The notes below the pieces were generated by a model. The model was given only the letters and a program-made list of their open reading frames with translations. It was not told the DNA's origin and made no database searches. A program made the translations under genes and the position numbers. DNA of 21,347 bases from Acholeplasmatales bacterium (lineage in GTDB: Bacteria > Bacillota_I > Bacilli_A > Izemoplasmatales > Hujiaoplasmataceae): positions 937 through 22,283 of the forward strand of contig DMTN01000070.1 of the NCBI GenBank assembly GCA_003477305.1, read 5' to 3'. Positions 1 through 7,557 of the stretch are shown one piece after another. Position 1 is the first letter of the stretch. Each line of letters opens with the position of its first letter.

Positions 1-442
1 CCGTCGAAAAGTTGAGGGCGATCGTGATGTTGAGGAACATCGGTTCGAGCAGGAGGTACTGTTCCCGCAGCGGCGGAAGCAATTCGCCCGTGACGACGGC
101 GCACTTGACCATGAGGGCGACGGTCGCGCCGGCGGAGAGGAAGTTGCCGACGTAGAAACAGCGGTTCTTGTGGGAGTTTGTGATCAGTCCGGCGCTTGCG
201 GCGACGACCAGCCAGACGCCCCAGCGGTACAGTTCGTGGTTGACGAGCTGCGCGTTGGTGAAGAAATCGCCGAGCCATTCCCCGAGCGCCCATCCCGAGG
301 AGAAGGCAAGCGTGTAGACGAAGTACACGGCAGCGCACAAAAGCGCGCCGACGAAGACGATCGTCTGCGGCAGTTTGCGGAAAAACGGGAGTTTAGGCAG
401 CGCGGCGAAAAAACGAAGCAGGGCTGAAAATTTGGCTTTCAT
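1..442 (-). CDS. Uncharacterised integral membrane protein, C-terminal part outside the window
   Basis: Reading the minus strand from an ATG at 442 gives an open frame of 147 codons that runs off the left edge. AAAGGAG lies just upstream of the ATG, a good ribosome binding site. The protein begins MKAKFSALLRFFAALPKLPF and has a basic amphipathic start followed by about four hydrophobic segments, around residues 26-48, 70-87, 95-112 and 128-147. I do not recognise a family. It follows the solute-binding lipoprotein of the Lpl-type transporter in the same direction, separated by a strong hairpin, so it is probably the last or next gene of that operon. A role as an accessory membrane component of sugar uptake is inferred from position only. 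That it is a real gene is well supported by the start site, the ribosome binding site and the absence of stops. Confidence 0.75.
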   Translation of the reverse strand, partial: MKAKFSALLRFFAALPKLPFFRKLPQTIVFVGALLCAAVYFVYTLAFSSGWALGEWLGDFFTNAQLVNHELYRWGVWLVVAASAGLITNSHKNRCFYVGNFLSAGATVALMVKCAVVTGELLPPLREQYLLLEPMFLNITIALNFST

Positions 443-460
443 CGGTGGACTCCTTTAGGC

Positions 461-505
461 ACGGAGTGCCCGGGAGGGCAAAAGACGCCCTCCCGGGGTT
501 TCCGT
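461..505 (-). promoter_or_regulatory. Intercistronic hairpin after the solute-binding protein gene
   Basis: A perfect 11-bp inverted repeat (CCCGGGAGGGC at 469-479, GCCCTCCCGGG at 487-497) encloses a 7-nt loop. A further 5-bp pair (ACGGA 461-465, TCCGT 501-505) extends it past a 3-nt internal loop. It lies between the stop of the lipoprotein gene (524) and the ribosome binding site of the next gene. On the minus strand no U-run follows, so it is unlikely to be a simple terminator. In the well-known malE-malF type of arrangement, a hairpin after the binding-protein gene stabilises its message and lowers expression of downstream genes. That role is inferred here; the hairpin itself is seen directly. 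Confidence 0.7.
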
Positions 506-523
506 GATGTGCTTGTTCCGATG

Positions 524-2698
524 TCACTCGTTGGCATCGAGGATGCGCTGGTACGCATCGCGGTAGGCTTTGATGTAGATCAGGTCGTAGATGTTGACGC
601 CGTTCATGTCGAAGAGGTCCATGTACGCTTCGCGGGTCAGCGATCCGCCGTTGCCGGAGAAGCCGTACTTCACCAAGGTGATGTAGGTGCTGTCCAGATA
701 CAGGGAGCGGAACGTCGCCGAGGCGGTGATGAGGTCGCTTTCGGTCTTCGTGAGCGGGAAGAAGGTCGGCGACAGCTGGTACCACGGGTTCTCCGAATCA
801 ACGAGTCCGGCGAGCTTGAAAGTGCCCGCGACGACGGCCGTGTTGATTCGTTCGACGCCTTCGATGCCTTCCGAAGAGAGGGTCTGGAATTCAAGACCGA
901 GGCTGCGGATGTGGCCGATCGGCATGGTCGCGCCGACATACTGGCGCAGATAGTTGATCATGTTGCCGCCGGCGAGGGTTCCCATCTCGGTGAGGGCTTC
1001 GGCGGAAAGTTCGTAGACGATGTCGGTGCCGTAGGTCAAGGTTCCGTCGGTCCAGCCTTCGGGGCCGTACAAATGGATCGTGCCGACCGCGTCGGCGGAC
1101 GAGTAGTCGTAGAGTTCGTCGACGAGCTTGAGGATGCGATAGAGTTTCGTCTCATCCGCTTCGACGGCGATCGGGATGCCCCAGGCTTCGTTCTTGACGG
1201 AACGGACGGCTTCCGAGAAGTGGAAGTAGTTGCCGTCACCGAGCCAGTCGACAACGGGCGGGAGAATGGCTTGGAAGCTGAAGGTCGGGTCGATCAAAAG
1301 GCCTTTGTCGATCAGACTCTGGGCGGTGGAGGTGGCGTTGTAGTCGTAGGTGATGAAGCCGTTGGCGCCTTCGAGCAGGATTTTGCGCCAGTTCGTGGTG
1401 CCTTCGGGGTTCTGGACGATGAGGCCGTCGGTATACATCCCGGCGAGGTCATCGACGCCGTCCATGAATTCTTCGGAATGGCGGACGTCCTGGATCAGGC
1501 CTTCTTCATCGAAGTAGAGCCATTCGCAACGCGAGAAGACGCCGCGGAGACCGAACATTTCCATGCCTCTGAGCAGGTTGCGGATGCGGGCGCCGGTGCC
1601 TTCGCGCGGGAACAGGACTTCGACGGCGGTCTTGGCGCCGTTGGTATGTTCGCGGGTCAGGTACCCCGGGTTGGCCTTGACGACGTACATCAGGGCGAGC
1701 AGTTCGTCGGTGTCATACGCCGCGTCGGTGCCGGCGAAGACATCGGAGAGCTTGGCGTATCCCTGGTCGCCGTAAGCGGCTTCCATATGGGCGACGAAGG
1801 CTTCGGCGAGGGTGGCGCCGGTCGGATTTTCGATCGCCGCGAGGACGTCGAGGATGTTCGCGGTGTAGTTCTTTTCGACGACGCGGGTCGTTCCGTCGGC
1901 GTTGGCGACGGTGATGTCGACATCGATCGGGGTCGTGACCTGGCGGCGCGTGTAGGCCGTCGGCTTGACCGCGGCGGTGGTATCCCAGACGGGAGACTCG
2001 GCGTCGAGGATGTCTTCGATCCAGTCGATGCGGGCGAGGAACATCTGTTCGAGTTCGTTGATTCCGTCGAAGTACGGCGTGAAGTAGATGCCGCCGTTGG
2101 CTGCGGTCATCGAGACCTTGACGGACGGATTCGCTTCGAGGAACGCGTTCAGGTTCGGCATCGCGTCGAGATACGCGCCGATGTTGACGAAGTTGCCCTT
2201 GACGCCTTCCGGACCGATCTGGGCGCCGGTGCCGTTGACGAGGTCGACGCCTTCGAAGCCGGAGGTGGTGAGGCGGGTCCACTGGGCGTTCGTCGATGCG
2301 TCTGAGGTGGTGGCGAGGTCGACAAAGTCGATGTGGAGTTTCTCACCGATCGCTTCCCACACGGGCAGCAGGTCACCCTTCGTATAGGTCGTTCCGTTCA
2401 ACGACTCATACGCGGAGTCCTTCTGATACGTGATGCTCATCAGCTGGCCTCCCGACGTATAGTTGATCGCGACGTTGACGGTGACATCCGAGGTGTAGTC
2501 GATCGTCGAAAGCGTCGTGGCCGTGGTCTGCGTCGTGGTGGTGGCACGGGTGGTCGAGGTCGTGGTGGCGGGGGTCGTCCCGGTCGTGGTGGCCGTTCCG
2601 TTGGTGGTGGTCACCACCGCGGTGGTCGTCGTCTGATCGCAGGCGACGAATGCGGTGACTGCGAAAATGGCAATCATGACACATAGAAACTTTTTCAT
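524..2698 (-). CDS. ABC transporter solute-binding lipoprotein, LplA/YtcQ type
   Basis: This 724-residue protein should capture the sugar substrate outside the membrane for the two permeases upstream. It starts MKKFLCVMIAIFAVTAFVAC, a lipoprotein signal with Cys20 as the likely lipidated residue; the lipobox FVAC is slightly atypical. Residues 22-66 are a Thr-rich, low-complexity linker that would hold the binding domain off the membrane. The remainder resembles the large extracellular solute-binding proteins that partner LplB/LplC-type permeases, but at over 700 residues it is longer than the usual ~500 of that family. The ribosome binding site AAGGAG is clear before the ATG. The Lpl/YtcQ systems of Bacillus are linked to rhamnogalacturonan or galacturonide uptake, and the neighbours uxaBAC, yteR and a pectinesterase favour a pectic oligosaccharide. 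The exact substrate is not shown by the sequence. Confidence 0.88.
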   Translation of the reverse strand: MKKFLCVMIAIFAVTAFVACDQTTTTAVVTTTNGTATTTGTTPATTTSTTRATTTTQTTATTLSTIDYTSDVTVNVAINYTSGGQLMSITYQKDSAYESLNGTTYTKGDLLPVWEAIGEKLHIDFVDLATTSDASTNAQWTRLTTSGFEGVDLVNGTGAQIGPEGVKGNFVNIGAYLDAMPNLNAFLEANPSVKVSMTAANGGIYFTPYFDGINELEQMFLARIDWIEDILDAESPVWDTTAAVKPTAYTRRQVTTPIDVDITVANADGTTRVVEKNYTANILDVLAAIENPTGATLAEAFVAHMEAAYGDQGYAKLSDVFAGTDAAYDTDELLALMYVVKANPGYLTREHTNGAKTAVEVLFPREGTGARIRNLLRGMEMFGLRGVFSRCEWLYFDEEGLIQDVRHSEEFMDGVDDLAGMYTDGLIVQNPEGTTNWRKILLEGANGFITYDYNATSTAQSLIDKGLLIDPTFSFQAILPPVVDWLGDGNYFHFSEAVRSVKNEAWGIPIAVEADETKLYRILKLVDELYDYSSADAVGTIHLYGPEGWTDGTLTYGTDIVYELSAEALTEMGTLAGGNMINYLRQYVGATMPIGHIRSLGLEFQTLSSEGIEGVERINTAVVAGTFKLAGLVDSENPWYQLSPTFFPLTKTESDLITASATFRSLYLDSTYITLVKYGFSGNGGSLTREAYMDLFDMNGVNIYDLIYIKAYRDAYQRILDANE

Positions 2699-2725
2699 TT
2701 TTTCTCCTTTTCTCTCCTTATCAAT

Positions 2726-3589
2726 CTATTCTTTTACCCCTCCGACGTTGACGCCCCGCGCAAAGTATTTCTGCAGGTACGGGTAGACGACGACGATTGG
2801 GATAATCGACATGATGATCGCCGCGTAAGCGAGCGAGTATTCCGAGTAGGGGTAGTTGGTCACGACGTCGGTATTCTGCGCCCCTTCGGCGATGCCTTGG
2901 AGGACGACCTGGAGCGGATGTTCGGTGCCTTGCACGAGCATCCTGTTCCAGAAGTAGCCGTTCCAGCGGTTGAGCGCGTAGAAGAGCGTGACGGTCGCGA
3001 TCGCCGATTTCGACATCGGCAGGAAGACTTTCGTGAGGATCTGGAAATGGTTGGCACCGTCGATCACGGCGGCTTCCTCGATTTCCTTGGAGATGCCGTT
3101 GAAGTAGTTGCGCAAGAGGAGGATGTTGAACGCCTGGACGCCGAACCCGTAGATGATGCCCCAGCGGTTGTTCACGAAGAGGTCCTGGTAGTTGAGGTAG
3201 GTCGGGATGAGTCCGGCCGAGAACCACATCGTGAAGACGATCAGGAAGCCGATTTGACGCTTGAAGACGAGTTTCGTCCGCGACAGCGCGTAGGCGGCGA
3301 AGACCGAGAGGACCATCGAGAAGATCGTGCCGTAGAAGGTGTAGAACAGCGTGTTCGTGTAGGAAATCCAGAAACTCTTGGCGCGGTCGCCGATGATGAG
3401 CGCGGCGACGGCGTCGAACTGGACGTCGACGGGCCACAGGACGACGCGCCCCATCGTGATCGCGTCTTCGCCGGAAATGGCCATCGAGATCGCGTAGATG
3501 AACGGATAGAGCGTCGAGAGCACGAAGAGCGTGACGAGGACGTAGGACAGGATGGTGAAAAGCAATTCGGTGCGATCGAGTCGTTTCAT
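2726..3589 (-). CDS. Carbohydrate ABC transporter permease, LplC/YtcP type
   Basis: A 287-residue inner-membrane permease, the usual length for this family, with about six hydrophobic helices (first at residues 9-37). The cytoplasmic EAA loop that docks the ATPase is visible as EEAAVIDGA at residues 171-179, with the conserved downstream LP at 190-191. The C-terminal ending ARGVNVGGVKE is characteristic of LplC-like permeases. It lies 9 nt after the LplB-type gene, and its ribosome binding site GAGGTG overlaps that gene's TGA, so the two should be co-translated. It forms the transmembrane channel with the 347-residue permease and receives substrate from the lipoprotein encoded next. Family assignment is firm; a pectic oligosaccharide as substrate is inferred from context. 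Confidence 0.93.
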   Translation of the reverse strand: MKRLDRTELLFTILSYVLVTLFVLSTLYPFIYAISMAISGEDAITMGRVVLWPVDVQFDAVAALIIGDRAKSFWISYTNTLFYTFYGTIFSMVLSVFAAYALSRTKLVFKRQIGFLIVFTMWFSAGLIPTYLNYQDLFVNNRWGIIYGFGVQAFNILLLRNYFNGISKEIEEAAVIDGANHFQILTKVFLPMSKSAIATVTLFYALNRWNGYFWNRMLVQGTEHPLQVVLQGIAEGAQNTDVVTNYPYSEYSLAYAAIIMSIIPIVVVYPYLQKYFARGVNVGGVKE

Positions 3590-3598
3590 GACAGCACC

Positions 3599-4642
3599 TC
3601 AGAACAGCGACGTTTCGGATACGCGGCGGCTGATGAAGTTCGCGCCGAGGACCAGAAACATCGCGATCAGGGAGTTGAAGAGGTCGGCCGCGGCGGCGAA
3701 GTTGAGTTGGCTCGCCCCCTGCGTCAAGCCGCCGAGCGACAGGACGTAGGTGGAGATGACCTCTGCCGTGGAGAGCACGTTGGCGCCGCGGTTCATCGTC
3801 AGCAAGATGACTTTTTCATACCCGACGTTGAGGATTTCGCCGATCCTCAGGATCAGCATGATGGTGAGCGTCGGGGCCATTCCGGGCAGGGTGATGTAGC
3901 GGATCTGCGCGAGCTTCGAAGCGCCGTCGATCCGTGCGGCCTCGTAGTTCGTCGGGCTGATCGCCATGATCGCGGCGAAGTAGACGATCGATCCGTACCC
4001 CGCCCCCTCCCAGATGCCGGAGATGATGTAGATGGAGCGGAAGTACTCGGGTTCCGAGAGCATCGGGGTCCCCGCCTCGATCCATCCGAACTTCGTGAAG
4101 AGCGCGTTGAGCAAGCCGGGCGCCTGCGTGATGTTACCCCCCGAGAGCATCAGGGCGATGATCGAGGTGATGACGACCGAGGAGATGAACTTCGGCAGGT
4201 AGGAGAGGATCTGCGTGACGCTCCGGTACGCCTCGTTCTTGATCTCGCTGAACATCAGGGCGAGCACGATCGGGACCGGGAAGCCGAAGAAGAGACCGTA
4301 GGTGGATAGCGTGAAGGTGTTCCGGAAGGCCTGCCAGAAGCGGTCGGCCTGCGGACCGAACATGATGTAGCGGAAGGCGTAGAGGCCGTAGAAGTCGCTT
4401 TCGCCGATCGTGATCGCGTAATTGTCGTAGTTCTTGAAGGCGACCAGGATGCCGCCGATCGGGCGATAGCGGAACAGGAAAAAGAACACGATGACGGGCA
4501 CGAGCATCGCGTAGATCGGCCAGTCTTTCTTGATCTGGCGGAAATAGCGATGCCAACGCGTGCGTTCCATTTCATCGAGCAGTTCCTCGCGGTGCCGCAG
4601 TTCGTTTTCGGTGAAGCCAACGGTGGGCTTGGGTTCGCTCAT
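3599..4642 (-). CDS. Carbohydrate ABC transporter permease, LplB/YteP type
   Basis: A 347-residue permease with an unusually hydrophilic, charged N-terminus (about 40 residues) before the first membrane helix at residues 43-58, then five further helices. The motif FRYRPIGGILVAFKNY (57-72) and the EAA loop EAARIDGA (234-241) followed by LPGMAPT are typical of LplB/YteP-type permeases. The gene begins 1 nt after the TAA of the small upstream membrane protein (TAACATG), and GAAGGAAC provides a ribosome binding site. It pairs with the LplC-type permease. As in other CUT1 systems of Bacillota, no ATPase gene is in the operon, so a shared MsmX-like ATPase encoded elsewhere is expected. Confidence 0.93.
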   Translation of the reverse strand: MSEPKPTVGFTENELRHREELLDEMERTRWHRYFRQIKKDWPIYAMLVPVIVFFFLFRYRPIGGILVAFKNYDNYAITIGESDFYGLYAFRYIMFGPQADRFWQAFRNTFTLSTYGLFFGFPVPIVLALMFSEIKNEAYRSVTQILSYLPKFISSVVITSIIALMLSGGNITQAPGLLNALFTKFGWIEAGTPMLSEPEYFRSIYIISGIWEGAGYGSIVYFAAIMAISPTNYEAARIDGASKLAQIRYITLPGMAPTLTIMLILRIGEILNVGYEKVILLTMNRGANVLSTAEVISTYVLSLGGLTQGASQLNFAAAADLFNSLIAMFLVLGANFISRRVSETSLF

Positions 4643-4643
4643 G

Positions 4644-5186
4644 TTATCGGGTTCCTTCGCTGTTTTCGAGAAGATAGGGAGTCATCGGGATGAAAAGTTC
4701 CTTCTGGGCGACCATGATCAACAGCAGGCCGAAACCGAGGAGGACGTCGAAGATGCGGTTCACCGCAAAACCGGCGAACCCGGTCGGTCGTCCGATGACG
4801 ACCAGGAGAATCCATTCGGTGAAAAACAGGACCGCATAGCAGGTCAGGTAATAAAGCGAAAGCGGCGCGAGCTTCGGCCGACGCACCTGGAGCGGGGCGG
4901 TGCGGAGAACGAGAAGCGCGACGGAAAGCGACAGGATGCCCAACGCATGGGCGAAGGCGACGGCCGGATCGACGTAGTTCACGGCGACGTTCACGATCGC
5001 GACGGCGAGGTTCGGAAAAAGCGCGTAGCGCCCCCAGCGCACGTACATCGCAAGCACGAGGACGGTCGAAAGACCGAAGTACTGCCGTCCGCCGAACAGA
5101 CCGAACCGGCCGATGACGGCGTCGAACAGGCAGGCGATCGCCGTGAAGACGAGAAGATCGACGCATCGGTATTTGCGTATTGTCAA
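4644..5186 (-). CDS. Small uncharacterised integral membrane protein heading the sugar-uptake operon
   Basis: About 180 residues with five or so hydrophobic segments and a conserved-looking YVRWGRYA stretch between helices. The overall pattern recalls small ECF-type substrate-binding membrane subunits, but I cannot place it in a named family. Two starts are possible. The ATG at 5201 has no ribosome binding site, and its first codons overlap the opposing promoter. The TTG at 5186 has GGGAG 8 nt upstream and yields a natural N-terminus (MTIRKYRCVDLLVF); I prefer the latter. The stop is 1 nt from the permease ATG, so translation is probably coupled and the protein likely works with the transporter. 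I saw no strong promoter for this operon on the minus strand. Function unknown. Confidence 0.72.
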   Translation of the reverse strand: MTIRKYRCVDLLVFTAIACLFDAVIGRFGLFGGRQYFGLSTVLVLAMYVRWGRYALFPNLAVAIVNVAVNYVDPAVAFAHALGILSLSVALLVLRTAPLQVRRPKLAPLSLYYLTCYAVLFFTEWILLVVIGRPTGFAGFAVNRIFDVLLGFGLLLIMVAQKELFIPMTPYLLENSEGTR

Positions 5187-5208
5187 ATGCGTCACTCCCA
5201 TCTATAAT
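5180..5208 (+). promoter_or_regulatory. Sigma-70-type promoter of the pectinesterase gene
   Basis: TTGTCA at 5180-5185 and a perfect TATAAT at 5203-5208 are separated by 17 nt. Transcription would start near 5215, leaving a short leader with the ribosome binding site AAAGGGGG (5224-5231) before the GTG start. It overlaps the 5' end of the opposing membrane-protein gene, so the two divergent units share or compete for this stretch. Confidence 0.75.
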
Positions 5209-5238
5209 CTGTATGAAGAGACGAAAGGGGGAATCCCC

Positions 5239-6138
5239 GTGTTCGAATTGAATCTGACACCGAATGACGATGTCCAGTCCGCCCTCGACCGCTTGCCCGA
5301 GGGCGTTTTGACCCGCGTCCGCCTCGCGGCGGGACGGTATTTCCAGAAACTCCGGATCCGACGCGACGGCCTCGTCCTGGAAGGGGAGGGCGCCGATCGG
5401 ACCGCGCTTGTTTTCGATGATTGCAACGACCGCATCCACGCGGACGGACGACCGTTCAATACGTTTCGGACCCCGACGCTGACGATTCTCGCCGACGGCG
5501 TGACCGTATCCGGACTCTCGATCGAGAATGTCGCAGGCTTCGGTCCCGGCGTCGGCCAGGCGGTGGCGCTGTCCGTGTCCGGCACCGATTTCGTGATGAC
5601 CGACTGCGTCTTGAAGGGGCATCAGGACACGCTGTTCTGCGGTCCTTTGCCGTATGATCTTTCGCTTCGCTATCGGGATTTTCTGCCCGACGAGGAACTA
5701 CATGCGCGTCCCTCGCGTCAACGGTATCGGCGCACGCGGATCGAAGGAACCGTCGATTTCATCTTCGGCGGCGCCTTCGCGCTGTTCGACGATTGCGAGA
5801 TCGTCGTCCTCGGGAAGGGTTACGTGGCCGCTCCTTCGACCCCGGTGGATCAACCGTTCGGGCTCGTGTTCCATCACTGCAAGATTCGCAATGCATCGGG
5901 ATCGTCCGAGGTTTGGCTCGGGCGTCCATGGCGCGAAAACGGGATGGCGGGATTCCTCGATTGCACCTTCGAAGGTCCGTTCGCATCCCCGCGTTTTCTC
6001 GATTGGGAGAAGCCGCGGTTCCGCTTTTATGAAACTCCATATGGATCGGATGCGCTTTCGCGTCCCTTCACACAGGAGGAAACGGAGCGGCTGAGACACC
6101 TTCTGGCCGATGATTCCAGCCGCCCCGGACAAAAATAG
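5239..6138 (+). CDS. Pectinesterase, CE8 family, without signal peptide
   Basis: This 299-residue enzyme removes methyl esters from galacturonic acid units. CE8 landmarks are in order: Gln107 in GVGQAVAL, Gln129-Asp130 in GHQDTLF, Asp173 in GTVDFIFGG, and Arg229/Trp231 in LGRPWR. Asp130 and Asp173 match the acid/base and nucleophile of characterised pectin methylesterases. The two aspartates are 43 residues apart instead of about 21 in the Erwinia enzyme, so a loop is inserted there (about 134-163). There is no export signal, so it should act in the cytoplasm on imported methylated oligogalacturonides. The GTG at 5239 is chosen because it lies downstream of the promoter and has AAAGGGGG 7 nt upstream; an in-frame ATG at 5113 lies upstream of the promoter. 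It ends 8 nt before the convergent uxaC stop. Confidence 0.9.
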   Translation: MFELNLTPNDDVQSALDRLPEGVLTRVRLAAGRYFQKLRIRRDGLVLEGEGADRTALVFDDCNDRIHADGRPFNTFRTPTLTILADGVTVSGLSIENVAGFGPGVGQAVALSVSGTDFVMTDCVLKGHQDTLFCGPLPYDLSLRYRDFLPDEELHARPSRQRYRRTRIEGTVDFIFGGAFALFDDCEIVVLGKGYVAAPSTPVDQPFGLVFHHCKIRNASGSSEVWLGRPWRENGMAGFLDCTFEGPFASPRFLDWEKPRFRFYETPYGSDALSRPFTQEETERLRHLLADDSSRPGQK

Positions 6139-6146
6139 CGCCTTCT

Positions 6147-7541
6147 CTAGAAACCGAAATAGTTTTTGGCGTTCTTGTACGAGATGTCCTCGATGATCCT
6201 TCCGAGGAGTTCTTCGTCGTCCGGGAAGTGACCGCGTTCGATTTCCGTCCCGAACAGGTCGCAAAGCAGCCGCCGGAAGTATTCATGGCGCGGATAAGAG
6301 AGGAAACTCCGCGAGTCCGTCAACATGCCCACGAAGCGCGCGAGCAACCCGTTGTTGCCGAGCGCCTTGATTTGCTTGGTCATCCCGTCGATCGTGTCGA
6401 GGAACCACCAGGGCGAGCCGAACTGGATCTTCCCGGGGATGCCGCCGCCTTGGAACGACTGCATCAGCGTGATCGCGACTTCGAAATCGCGCGGGTTGAG
6501 CGTATAGAGGATCGTCTTCGGCAGTTCGCCGGTGACGTCGAGGGCGTCGATCAGGGCGGAAAGCGGCTGCGCGACGGCGCCGTCGGAGATCGCGTCGAAG
6601 CCGGTGTCCGGCCCGAGCAGCGTGAACATCCGCGAGGAAACGTTCCGGAACGCGCCGATGTGATATTGCTGGACCCAGCCGCGGCGGCTGTATTCGCGTC
6701 CGAAGAACACCATCATGTGACCCTTGTACTTCGCGATCTCGGATTCCGAGAGGGTGATCCCGGCGATCGCCTTCGCGAAGATTTCCGCGACTTCGGCTTC
6801 GTCGGCGTGCTTGTGCATCACGACGTCGAGGGCGTGGTCGGCGAGACGGCAGCCGTTTTCGTGGAAATGGTCGATGCGGGCGCGCAAGACACCCTTCAAA
6901 TCAGCGAGCGTCGCGATGTTCGTCCCGCCCGTCTTGGACAGACGCTGGACATAGCTGCAAAACCAGGACAGTTCGACGTTGACGACCTTGTCGGGGCGGA
7001 ACGCCGGCAACACTTTGAACCGGATCGACTTGTCGGCGCGGATTTTCGCGTGCCATGCGAGCGTATCGGCGGGATCATCGGTCGTGCAGACGACCTCGAC
7101 GCCGGACATCTCGATCAACTTGCGGGCGGGAAGCAATGCGAGCTTCTCGGTCACCGCGTCGTAGATCCGTTTGGCGGTCGATGGCGAGAGAAGATCGTCG
7201 ATCCCGAAATAGCGCTTCAATTCGAGATGGGTCCAGTGATAGAGCGGATTGCCGATGAGGAGCGGGACCGTCTCGGCCCATTTAAGGAACTTCTCGTAAT
7301 CGGATTTGTTGCCGGTGATGTAGTCTTCGGTGACGCCGTTGGCCCGCATCAGGCGCCATTTGTAGTGGTCGCCCGAGAGCCAGACGTCGAAGAGGTTCCG
7401 AAACGTCTTGTTCTCGTAGATTTCCCGGGGATCGAGATGGCAGTGGTAGTCGATGATCGGCATGCGCTCCGCGTGTCCGTGATAGAGTCGTTTGGCCGGC
7501 TCGCTGTGAAGCAGGAAATCCTCGTTGATGAATGCTGTCAT
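6147..7541 (-). CDS. uxaC: Uronate (glucuronate/galacturonate) isomerase
   Basis: A 464-residue protein, close to the 470 of E. coli UxaC, that converts D-galacturonate to D-tagaturonate (and D-glucuronate to D-fructuronate) in the cytoplasm. The N-terminus MTAFINEDFLL and the metal-binding DYHCHL (His33, His35) are diagnostic of this amidohydrolase-superfamily enzyme, as are the internal VVCTTDDP and the arginine-rich C-terminal region with SYPRHEYFRR. The start at 7541 is preferred because GGGGGA lies upstream and family N-termini align there; an ATG at 7556, 1 nt after the uxaA stop, would add only five residues. It is the last gene of uxaB-uxaA-uxaC. It ends 8 nt from the opposing pectinesterase stop with no terminator between. 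Confidence 0.96.
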   Translation of the reverse strand: MTAFINEDFLLHSEPAKRLYHGHAERMPIIDYHCHLDPREIYENKTFRNLFDVWLSGDHYKWRLMRANGVTEDYITGNKSDYEKFLKWAETVPLLIGNPLYHWTHLELKRYFGIDDLLSPSTAKRIYDAVTEKLALLPARKLIEMSGVEVVCTTDDPADTLAWHAKIRADKSIRFKVLPAFRPDKVVNVELSWFCSYVQRLSKTGGTNIATLADLKGVLRARIDHFHENGCRLADHALDVVMHKHADEAEVAEIFAKAIAGITLSESEIAKYKGHMMVFFGREYSRRGWVQQYHIGAFRNVSSRMFTLLGPDTGFDAISDGAVAQPLSALIDALDVTGELPKTILYTLNPRDFEVAITLMQSFQGGGIPGKIQFGSPWWFLDTIDGMTKQIKALGNNGLLARFVGMLTDSRSFLSYPRHEYFRRLLCDLFGTEIERGHFPDDEELLGRIIEDISYKNAKNYFGF

Positions 7542-7557
7542 GTCGTTCCCCCACATT

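Noticed and set aside
509..2305. Long plus-strand open frame (598 codons) opposite the solute-binding protein gene
   Set aside because: Its Val/Asp/Glu/Gly-rich composition is the typical mirror of a GC-rich gene on the other strand. It has no ribosome binding site, and the minus-strand protein has a lipoprotein signal and a recognisable transporter context.
2897..4309. Plus-strand open frame opposite the two permease genes
   Set aside because: Acidic and arginine-rich low-complexity translation with no start signals. The minus-strand frames encode two clear permeases with EAA loops.
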